Positions 15,894 through 22,683 of a DNA stretch of 22,683 nt are shown here, piece after piece. Numbering within the stretch: position 1 is the stretch's first letter; each line of letters starts with the position of its first letter. The stretch covers positions 1 to 22,683 of the forward strand of contig JACOWJ010000035.1 of NCBI GenBank assembly GCA_016176845.1, written 5' to 3'. The DNA comes from Nitrospinota bacterium. GTDB lineage: Bacteria > 2-12-FULL-45-22 > JACOWJ01. The notes under the pieces are model-generated. The model had not been told where the DNA came from. It worked only from the letters and a program-made list of their open reading frames with translations, and did not search any database. A program made the translations under genes and the position numbers.

Positions 15894-15898
15894 GGCGC

Positions 15899-17368
15899 CT
15901 AGTCGATCTGGGCCCGCTGAAGCCGGCCGCTGTAATCGATGTAAACCGTCTTCCACTCGGTATAGGTCTCCAGGGCGGCTGTGCCGGCCTCGCGGTGTCC
16001 ATTGCCGGTGCCCCGGGTTCCCCCAAAGGGCAGCTGGATTTCGGCCCCGATAGTGCCGGCATTGATGTAAACGATGCCCGTGGTGATATCCTGGATGGCC
16101 TGGAAAGCCTTGCGGATGTCCCGGGTGTAGATGGCCGACGAAAGCCCGTAGGAGGTGGCATTGTTTACCTCGATGGCCTCCTCGATGGAGCTCACCTCGA
16201 TCAGGGCCGTAGTGGGGCCGAAGATCTCCTCCCGGGCGATCCGCATGCCCGGCTTCACCCGGTTGAAGAGGGTGGGCATATAGAAGAAGCCCTTCGCACA
16301 TTCCCCTTCGGTATACCGCTTCCCGCCGGTCAGGAGCTCGGCCCCCTCCTTCACCCCGACCTCGGTATACCCATGGATCCGGTCGAGCTGAGCCTGGTTG
16401 ATCACCGGCCCCACATCGGTCGTCTCCAAGAGGCCGTTGCCCAGCCTCAGGGCCCGTACACGCTCTACCAGCTTTTCGGCCAACTCCTCCCGGGCATCCC
16501 GGTGGACGATGATCCGGCTAGCAGCTGTGCAGCGTTGGCCCGAGGTGCCGAAACTACTCCAGACGATCCCGTCCAGGGCCAAATCCAGATTGGCGTCCGC
16601 CATGACCAGGATGGCGTTCTTACCGCCCATCTCCAGGGCGACCCGCTTGCCGCTGCTGGCGGCTTTGATGGCGATCTCCCGCCCTACATCGTTGGAGCCG
16701 GTGAAGGAGATCAGGTTAACCTTGGGGTGGTCCACCAGCATCGCCCCCACATCGCCCGCCCCCAGCACCAGGTTCAGCACCCCAGGCGGCAGGCCGGCCT
16801 CCTCGAAGATCTCGACCAGTTTGCAGGCCATGAGGGGAGTATCCTCTGCCGGCTTGAGGACTGCGGTGTTGCCGGTGATCAATGCGGGCATCAGCTTCCA
16901 GGTGGGGATGGCCAGGGGGAAGTTCCAGGGGGTAATGGCCGCCACCACGCCGATCGGGTCTCGGATGGCCATGGAGAACTTGTCGGGCAGCTCGGCGGGG
17001 ACGACCTGCCCGAACTGGCGCCGGCCCTCGGCCGCCATGTAGTACGTCATGTCGATCCCTTCCTGGACGTCTCCCCGGGCCTCCTTGAGCACCTTGCCCA
17101 TCTCCCGGGTCATCAGCGTGGCCAGCTCCTCCTTCCGCTGGGCCAGAATCCCGGCCACCCGGAAGAGGATCTCGCCCCGCTTGGGGGCGGGGAACCTCCG
17201 CCAGCTGGGGAAGGCCCGGGCGGCGGCCTCCACCGCCGCCTCGACCTCCTTGGGACCCGCCTGGGAGAGGACTCCGAGCACCTCGCCGGTGGCCGGGTTG
17301 AGGCTTTCAAAGGTCTCTCCCCGGCTCGATTCCACCCATTTGCCGTCGATATAATGTTTGTGGATCAT
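15899..17368 (-). CDS. NAD(P)-dependent aldehyde dehydrogenase family protein
   Basis: At 489 residues this is a full-length ALDH. N149 (PWNF), K172 (LKPAE), the FTGS loop at 222-225, the general base E246 (LEMGGKN) and the catalytic C280 (GQRCTA) are all in place. It oxidises an aldehyde to the acid with NAD or NADP. The C-terminus (HREAGTAALETYTEWKTVY, then SGRLQRAQID) resembles semialdehyde dehydrogenases, but the substrate cannot be assigned. GGAGG precedes the ATG at the right distance. It lies downstream of hutI, separated by a repeat of about 100 bases, so it may or may not belong to the histidine pathway. Confidence 0.92.
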   Translation of the reverse strand: MIHKHYIDGKWVESSRGETFESLNPATGEVLGVLSQAGPKEVEAAVEAAARAFPSWRRFPAPKRGEILFRVAGILAQRKEELATLMTREMGKVLKEARGDVQEGIDMTYYMAAEGRRQFGQVVPAELPDKFSMAIRDPIGVVAAITPWNFPLAIPTWKLMPALITGNTAVLKPAEDTPLMACKLVEIFEEAGLPPGVLNLVLGAGDVGAMLVDHPKVNLISFTGSNDVGREIAIKAASSGKRVALEMGGKNAILVMADANLDLALDGIVWSSFGTSGQRCTAASRIIVHRDAREELAEKLVERVRALRLGNGLLETTDVGPVINQAQLDRIHGYTEVGVKEGAELLTGGKRYTEGECAKGFFYMPTLFNRVKPGMRIAREEIFGPTTALIEVSSIEEAIEVNNATSYGLSSAIYTRDIRKAFQAIQDITTGIVYINAGTIGAEIQLPFGGTRGTGNGHREAGTAALETYTEWKTVYIDYSGRLQRAQID

Positions 17369-17380
17369 GGGATAACCTCC

Positions 17381-17480
17381 TCACTCGCTTCGCGAGAATG
17401 CAAATTGAAGAATGAAAAATGCAAAATTGAAAAAATTACACTTTGCCCTTTGCATTTTTCATTTTGCATTTTGCAATTCC
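17381..17480. repeat. gcaaaatg-family intergenic palindromic repeat, copy 4
   Basis: ctcgcttcgcgag is followed by aatgcaaattgaagaatgaa and similar words, then after a short centre by ctttgcatttttcattttgc and attttgcaattcc. The arms are nearly complementary and could form a long hairpin. It occupies the gap between hutI and the aldehyde dehydrogenase gene. Confidence 0.8.
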
Positions 17481-17490
17481 CCGAAGAGGG

Positions 17491-18768
17491 TTAAACCTCC
17501 TTCCCCTTCTTGATCACTCTCCAGACATGGTTTACGCCAAAGCGATAGGGGATCGCCTGGTAGCTGGGCAGGTCAAAGAGGACAACATCGGCCGCCTTGC
17601 CCACCTCCAGGCTGCCCACCTCCAGGGCCAGGCCGAGGGCATGGGCTCCGTTGATGGTCGCGGCGTTGAGCGCCTGTTCGATCGTCATCTTCAACTGCAG
17701 GCAGGCCAGGGTCAGGATCAGGGCCATATTCTCGCAGGGGCAGGAGCCGGGATTGAAATCCGTGGCCAAAGCGATCGCCATCCCGGCCTCCAGCATCTGC
17801 CGGGCGGGGGCATAGGTGGGGGCCATCAGGAAGAAGGAGACGCCCGGCAACAGCACCCCTACCACGCCCTTTTCGGCCAGCGCGCGCATTCCCTGGGGGG
17901 AAGCGTGATCCAGGTGGTCGGCCGAGGTGGCCCCGAGCTCCGCCGCCAGCTCGGCCCCCCCGGTGGGCCTCAGCTCGTCGGCATGCAGCTTGATCCCGAA
18001 TCCCTGCCTGCGGGCCTCCAGCAAGATCCTCCGGGATTCCTCCACCGAAAAGACCCCCTCCTCGCAGAAGACGTCGCAGTAGCGGGCGAACCCCTTCACC
18101 TGGTGAAGCATGCGGATGACGGCCTCTACGTAACCCGCCTGGTCCCCTGCGTACTCCGGGGCCAGGGCATGGGCCCCCAGGAAGGTGGGGATCAGGTCCA
18201 AAGGGTGGGTCCGGTTCAGGATTTCCACGGCCTGCAGGATCGCGAGCTCGCTCTCCAGGTCGAGGCCATAGCCGCTCTTGACCTCGACGGTAGTGGTGCC
18301 GTGTCGCAGCATGTTGTCCAGGTAGCCGCGGGAGACCTCCGCCAGCTCCTCGGGAGAGCGGCCCCGGGTGGCCCGGACGGTGCTCAGGATCCCCCCGCCC
18401 TCCTGCAGGATCTCCAGGTAGGTCTTCCCCCGGATCCGGGCGGCGAGCTCCCCCTCCCGGGAGCCGGCGAAGACGGCATGGGTGTGGCTGTCCACGAAAC
18501 CGGGCAAGGCGACCCGGCCTTGCGCATCGATCACGCGGGCGCCCTCGACCAGGGATACGGAGCTCTCAAGCCCCTCGGCCTTCCCCACCCAGACGATCCT
18601 CCCCTCCCGGGCGGCCAGCGCCCCTCCGGGGATCAGCCCCAGGTCGTCCATCTGGGCGCCGGTCTTTGGCCGCTCCGTGGCCCCGGCCATAGTGAGGATC
18701 TGGCCGCAATGGGTGATCACCAGGTCCGCTTCGATCTCTTTTGTCCGGTCTATCATTGTCTGTTCCAT
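17491..18768 (-). CDS. hutI: Imidazolonepropionase
   Basis: The 425-residue amidohydrolase opens the ring of 4-imidazolone-5-propionate to give N-formimino-glutamate, the third step of histidine breakdown. The metal-binding HxH is seen in PGFVDSHTH (H95, H97). The remaining family residues are H262 (LHADEL) and D337 in ATDFNPGSCP, a HutI signature. The length is slightly above the usual 400-410, owing to a longer N-terminus; a second ATG four codons downstream (18756) is an alternative start, and neither has a strong ribosome binding site. It follows the aspartic protease-like gene by nine bases, so the two are co-transcribed. Confidence 0.95.
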   Translation of the reverse strand: MEQTMIDRTKEIEADLVITHCGQILTMAGATERPKTGAQMDDLGLIPGGALAAREGRIVWVGKAEGLESSVSLVEGARVIDAQGRVALPGFVDSHTHAVFAGSREGELAARIRGKTYLEILQEGGGILSTVRATRGRSPEELAEVSRGYLDNMLRHGTTTVEVKSGYGLDLESELAILQAVEILNRTHPLDLIPTFLGAHALAPEYAGDQAGYVEAVIRMLHQVKGFARYCDVFCEEGVFSVEESRRILLEARRQGFGIKLHADELRPTGGAELAAELGATSADHLDHASPQGMRALAEKGVVGVLLPGVSFFLMAPTYAPARQMLEAGMAIALATDFNPGSCPCENMALILTLACLQLKMTIEQALNAATINGAHALGLALEVGSLEVGKAADVVLFDLPSYQAIPYRFGVNHVWRVIKKGKEV

Positions 18769-18777
18769 GTGAGATGC

Positions 18778-19212
<435 letters not shown>

Positions 19213-20898
19213 TCAGGACGGAATTTTTACCCCTTTCTCCCGGGCCACCTGCTGGGCCACCTCGTAGCCCGCATCGGTGTGGCGGGCGATCCCCAGCCCG
19301 GGGTCCACGGTCAACACCCGCTCTAACCGCTCCTCCCGCTCCCGGGTCCCATCGGCCACGATCACCATCCCGGAGTGGAGGGAGTTGCCGATCCCCACGC
19401 CCCCGCCATGATGAAAGCTCACCCAGCTGGCCCCGCAGACCGCGTTCAGGGCGAAGTTGAGCAGGGGCCAGTCGGCGATGGCGTCGCTGCCGTCTCGCAT
19501 CTCCTCCGTCTCCCGGTACGGAGAGGCCACGGAGCCGCAATCGAGATGGTCCCGCCCGATCACGATGGGGGCCTTGAGCTTCCCCCTGCCCACCATCTGG
19601 TTGAGGAGGAGGCCGAAGCGGGCCCGGTCCCCGTAGCCCAGCCAGCAGATGCGGGCCGGCAGTCCCAGGTTGGGGATCCGCTCCCGGGCCAGGCTGATCC
19701 AACGCCGCAGGGGCTCATCCTCCGGGAAGGTGGAGAGCAGCGCCCGGTCGATTCGCTCCAGATCCTCCCGTTCCCCCGAGAGGACCGCCCATCGGAAGGG
19801 GCCCTTCCCCTGGCAGAAGAGGGGCCGGATGTAAGCCTGGACGAAACCGGGGTAGGCGAACTGGCCGTCCTCCCGGCGGATGCGGACCCCGGCCCGCTCC
19901 GCCTGGGCCCGCAGGTTGTTGCCATAATCGAAGCAGATGGCCCCCCGCCGTTGCATCTCCAGGATCGCTTCCACGTGCAGAGCGATTGCCTCCAGGGAGC
20001 GCCGCCGGTACTCGGCCCGGTTTTGCTCCCGCAGCCTGGCCAGCCCCTCCAGGTCTCCCAGGGGGACATAGGCGGAGAGGTCGTGGGCCGGCGTCTGATC
20101 GGTGACCACGTCAGGGATCACCCCGCGGCGGACCAGCTCCGGGTGGACCTGGGCGGCGTTGCCCACCAGCCCCACCGATAATGGGAGGCCTTTATCCCGG
20201 GCCTCGCTGATCCAGCCAAGGGCCTCGTCCAGGCGGTCGGTCAGACGATCGCAGTAGCCCTCCCGCACCTTCCGTTCGATCCGTTCCCTTAGGACCTCCA
20301 CCACCAGGATGGCCGCCTCGTTCAGCGCGCCCGCCAGGGGCTGGGCCCCGCTCATCCCGCCCATCCCGGCCGTCAGGACGAACTTGCCCCGCAGGCTGTC
20401 CGCGCCGAACGCCTGCCGGGCCACGGCAGTCAGCGTCTCGTAGGTCCCCTGGATGATCCCCTGGGTGCCGATGTAGATCCAGCTGCCGGCCGTCATCTGT
20501 CCGTACATGGTGAGGCCCAGCTCGTCGTATCGGTCGAACTGTTCCTGCGTGGCCCAGGCGGGAACCAGGTTGGAGTTGGCGAGGATGACGCGGGGGGCCT
20601 GGGGGTGGGTGCGGGCGATGTAGACGGGCTTCCCGGACTGGATACAGAGAGTCTCATCGGACTCCAGATCCCGCAATGCCCGAACGATCCGGTGATACTC
20701 CCGCCAGTTCCGGGCGGCCCGGCCTGCCCCCCCGTAAACGATCAACTCATCAGGGTTGACGGCCACCTGCGGATCCAGGTTGTTCATCAACATCCGCAGG
20801 GCGGCTTCGCTGTCCCAACTCTTGCAGCTGAGCTGGGGGCCGATGGGGGCCCGGATGGGCTCCCGGGGCCTCTCTTCATCATACATCGGCCTGGCCAT
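19213..20898 (-). CDS. hutU: Urocanate hydratase
   Basis: The 561-residue protein is a full-length urocanase. It converts urocanate to 4-imidazolone-5-propionate with tightly bound NAD as electrophile. The NAD region is seen in [15 protein letters not shown] (about 176-190). The strongly conserved block [16 protein letters not shown] contains C454, and [16 protein letters not shown] is near the end. ATG 20898 is used because AGAGGAG lies just upstream; an in-frame TTG at 20913 overlaps that site. It lies upstream of the protease-like gene and hutI, with which it is probably co-transcribed, and downstream of hutG across a gap that holds a palindrome. Confidence 0.97.
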   Translation of the reverse strand: MARPMYDEERPREPIRAPIGPQLSCKSWDSEAALRMLMNNLDPQVAVNPDELIVYGGAGRAARNWREYHRIVRALRDLESDETLCIQSGKPVYIARTHPQAPRVILANSNLVPAWATQEQFDRYDELGLTMYGQMTAGSWIYIGTQGIIQGTYETLTAVARQAFGADSLRGKFVLTAGMGGMSGAQPLAGALNEAAILVVEVLRERIERKVREGYCDRLTDRLDEALGWISEARDKGLPLSVGLVGNAAQVHPELVRRGVIPDVVTDQTPAHDLSAYVPLGDLEGLARLREQNRAEYRRRSLEAIALHVEAILEMQRRGAICFDYGNNLRAQAERAGVRIRREDGQFAYPGFVQAYIRPLFCQGKGPFRWAVLSGEREDLERIDRALLSTFPEDEPLRRWISLARERIPNLGLPARICWLGYGDRARFGLLLNQMVGRGKLKAPIVIGRDHLDCGSVASPYRETEEMRDGSDAIADWPLLNFALNAVCGASWVSFHHGGGVGIGNSLHSGMVIVADGTREREERLERVLTVDPGLGIARHTDAGYEVAQQVAREKGVKIPS

Positions 20899-20968
20899 AG
20901 GGTCTCCTCTCAAGTTAGGGATGAGGGATCAGGGGCTAGGGGCTAGTAAAAAGAGCTTTCGCGAATCC

Positions 20969-21068
20969 CTAGTACAGCTCGGCGTAAACTCCTCACCAGG
21001 TTTTCGCCCAACCGGTGGCATTTTCACGCTAGCGAAACCGGTGGAAAACTTCCGCCATCTCATACTAG
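20969..21068. repeat. 100-bp imperfect palindrome between hutG and hutU
   Basis: The ends are ctagta (20969-20974) and tactag (21063-21068). Inside, two accggtgg words (21011-21018 and about 21037-21044) flank a segment with ggcattttcacg at 21017-21028. The same 12 bases form the core of the palindrome in the deacetylase gene (8441-8452), and translated frames of both contain IFT-type peptides. I infer two members of one element family; this one is degenerate. Confidence 0.65.
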
Positions 21069-21110
21069 TCCCTACTCCCTACTCCCTACTCCCTACTCCC
21101 TACTCCCTAG
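21069..21110. repeat. 7-bp tandem repeat (tccctac)
   Basis: Five exact tccctac units followed by one tccctag unit run from 21069 to 21110. The last unit overlaps the stop codon of hutG (minus-strand TAG at 21107-21109). On the other side of the neighbouring palindrome, ggggctaggggctagta (20932-20948) is roughly complementary to these units, so the whole 20932-21112 stretch may fold as one structure. Confidence 0.9.
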
Positions 21111-22162
21111 CCCCTGCTTTTATAGCCGCACAGAAAAGCCAACAGGATCGATACCCCCAGCCGGGCGGTCCGGTCGTCCACATCATACTTGGGGTTGATC
21201 TCCATCAGGTCCATCAGGCGGACCTGGGGATGGGCGCCAGCCAGAAAGACCATCTCCCAGACCTGCTGCGGGGTCAGCCCACGGGGAGTGGGGGCGCTAC
21301 AGCCCGGGGCAAAGGCCTGGGCGATGGCGTCGATATCCACACTCAGGAAGAGGGCGTCGGTTTCCGTGGAGGCGATCTCCAGGGCCTGGGCCATGGTCGC
21401 CCCGGCGCCCTGCCGGTTGACCTGTTCCAGTGGAAAGATGGCACTGCCTTTCCCCTTCAAGTACTGGACGTAATGCCAGGAGCTCACGTCACCCTGGGCG
21501 CCGATCTCCAGGAAGGAGGTCGGCAAGACCTGATCCTTCAGCTCCTCCAAGACCCTGCGAAAGGGGGTGCCACTGGTGATCCGGCCTTCGACCACCTCCC
21601 GCACATCCAGGTGGGCATCGATATTGATCCCCCCTACCTTGGGGCTCCCGCCCGCCGCAGCCGGGAGGTTCCCACCCCACCGAGTGATGTCCCCACCTTT
21701 CAGAGATGGGACCCCGTTCCTGGTGGACAGGCTCTTCACCAGGGCCGAGACGTCTGCATAGGCGAGGTCATGACCTCCCCCGATTACCAGCGGAATCGCC
21801 CCGGTCTCCAGGATCCCCTCCACCGCCGCCTGGAGCCGCCGATAGACCTCTGCCGCCATCCCCTCCGGCACCTCGAGGTCGCCGAAGTCCACCAGCACCA
21901 GATCGCTCAAATCCACTTCCCTCTCGAGGTTGTAAGCAGTCCCATACCTCTTGAGGGCCTTCCGTACCGCGGCCGGTCCTTCCCGGGCCCCCGCCCTGCC
22001 CCCTCCCAGGACCACGCCGCCATCAAAAGGCGCCCCCAGGAGTCCCAGGTCGGCCTTCTGTCCCTGATAGGGTCGGATCAGGTTCTTCAAACGGAGGTCC
22101 CGGGGATCCCTCTGCTCCTCGTAAACCTGGATCTCTGGGGACTTGACAAAGGGAATGGACAT
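21107..22162 (-). CDS. hutG: Formimidoylglutamase (ureohydrolase family)
   Basis: The 351-residue arginase-fold enzyme hydrolyses N-formimino-glutamate to glutamate and formamide in this pathway. The two-manganese site is intact: H131 in IGGGHD, D182/H184/D186 in NIDAHLD, and D276/D278 in SVDIDA followed by FAPG. Agmatinase or another ureohydrolase would be possible from the motifs alone, but the hutU/hutI neighbours favour HutG. About 50 residues lie between H131 and D182, where arginase has about 22. The extra stretch (roughly residues 148-175, NGVPSLKGGDITRWGG and following) is glycine/proline-rich and looks inserted. No strong ribosome binding site is visible before ATG 22162. Confidence 0.88.
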   Translation of the reverse strand: MSIPFVKSPEIQVYEEQRDPRDLRLKNLIRPYQGQKADLGLLGAPFDGGVVLGGGRAGAREGPAAVRKALKRYGTAYNLEREVDLSDLVLVDFGDLEVPEGMAAEVYRRLQAAVEGILETGAIPLVIGGGHDLAYADVSALVKSLSTRNGVPSLKGGDITRWGGNLPAAAGGSPKVGGINIDAHLDVREVVEGRITSGTPFRRVLEELKDQVLPTSFLEIGAQGDVSSWHYVQYLKGKGSAIFPLEQVNRQGAGATMAQALEIASTETDALFLSVDIDAIAQAFAPGCSAPTPRGLTPQQVWEMVFLAGAHPQVRLMDLMEINPKYDVDDRTARLGVSILLAFLCGYKSRG

Positions 22163-22273
22163 CGATAAAAAGCCCTTTTAAACCGTCGGACTACTGGATG
22201 CCGGGAGGCTGATCCCTCAAATCCAGCCGGCCTTTTTACCCGCTTAATGCCTCAGAGCCATCAGGCATCACCC
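22163..22273. other. Upstream region of hutG
   Basis: These 111 bases separate hutG from the terminal direct repeat. The promoter of the hutG-hutU-hutI series should be here or further right, but no clear promoter boxes or operator palindrome stand out. No gene is seen. Confidence 0.4.
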
Positions 22274-22683
22274 AATACATAATATCCGAGTTAGAGGAAA
22301 GATTGTCAAGGGAAGGGGGAGCAAAGATCCTTGGGAGAGTCCTTCTCTCCCAAACCACTCATATACCCAGTTTCGGATGGAGGTACAACACTTCCATCTG
22401 AAGGGAGGCTCTTTCGGGGTGGTTCCGGCAATTAGCGACCCAAAGGAGGCAGTTGAGATGCTCGTTGACACGAATGCATTAGACACCACCAAATACATAA
22501 TATCCGAGTTAGAGGAAAGATTGTCAAGGGAAGGGGCGGAGCGAAGATTCTTGGGAGGGTCCTTCTCTCCCAAACCACTCATAGACCCAGTTTCGGATGG
22601 AGGTACAACACTTCCATCTGAAGGGAGGCTCTTTCGGGGTGGTTCCGGCAATTAGCGACCCAAAGGAGGCAGTTGAGATGCTC
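22274..22683. repeat. Direct repeat, unit about 220 bp, cut by the window end
   Basis: The sequence from aatacataatatccgag at 22274 recurs almost exactly from 22492 to the end of the window; the offset is 218 at the start and 220 at the end because of a small indel. The first unit spans about 22274-22491 and the second is incomplete. Short hairpins such as gggagagtccttctctccc occur in each unit. A 92-codon plus-strand frame (22377-22655) crosses the junction and includes the plausible peptides PAISDPKEAVEMLVDTNALD and YIISELEERLSREG. The shift of 220 is not a multiple of three, so both units cannot be read in one frame. A duplicated 3' gene fragment is possible; no family recognised. Confidence 0.85.

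Noticed and set aside
15554-17494. Plus-strand open frame of 646 codons opposite the DUF4058 and aldehyde dehydrogenase genes
   Set aside because: It is the antisense shadow of a GC-rich gene, running through repeats and rich in G/P/H/Q; the minus-strand ALDH has all catalytic residues and a good ribosome binding site.
21069-21110. The 7-bp array considered as a CRISPR-like array
   Set aside because: Units are contiguous with no spacers and far too short.
22274-22683. Direct repeat considered as a CRISPR array or IS ends
   Set aside because: Units are about 220 bp with no spacer pattern, and no transposase is seen.

Overview
The window looks like a chromosomal stretch from a GC-rich Gram-negative bacterium, probably an environmental lineage near Desulfobacterota, Methylomirabilota or Nitrospirota. 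This is inference: it rests on the many B12-binding radical SAM proteins, a long MFE-2-like SDR/SCP2/MaoC protein, a hut pathway ending in a formimidoylglutamase, and several families of intergenic palindromic repeats. No rRNA, tRNA or CRISPR array was seen.

Left part, plus strand (658-11060). The first 657 bases hold only gene debris. A broken copy of a B12-binding radical SAM gene (658-1020) follows, then a two-gene cassette of small uncharacterised proteins (1054-1546). The main cluster comes next: three full-length B12-binding radical SAM proteins (1615-6111), an LPG-synthase-TM/flippase-like membrane protein (6140-7087), a radical SAM/SPASM protein (7081-8133), a NodB-type polysaccharide deacetylase (8135-9364) and a small membrane protein (9458-10135). 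Overlaps or near-overlaps of a few bases suggest co-transcribed blocks. The set resembles a lipid, glycan or secondary-metabolite modification pathway, but its product cannot be read from sequence. The middle of the cluster (about 4600-7080) is conspicuously AT-rich against GC-rich flanks. An AT-rich HepT/MntA toxin-antitoxin pair (10240-11060) closes this half.

Right part, minus strand (22162 down to 11114). In order of transcription: hutG, hutU, a clan AA aspartic protease-like gene, hutI, an aldehyde dehydrogenase, a DUF4058 protein, an SDR-SCP2-SCP2-MaoC-MaoC protein and cbiB. hutU, hutI and hutG convert urocanate to glutamate plus formamide; hutH is not in the window. cbiB serves corrinoid synthesis and may support the B12-dependent enzymes on the other strand, although no direct link is visible.

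Repeats are the most striking layer. A 153-bp imperfect palindrome lies in frame inside the deacetylase gene (8376-8528) and encodes related peptides on both strands, much like Rickettsia palindromic elements. A probable relative, sharing 12 bases, lies between hutU and hutG. Four copies of a family built from gcaaaatg-type words flank genes, and two of them supply the gene's stop codon. Two further palindromes sit back to back at 14714-14933. The window ends in a direct repeat of about 220 bp.
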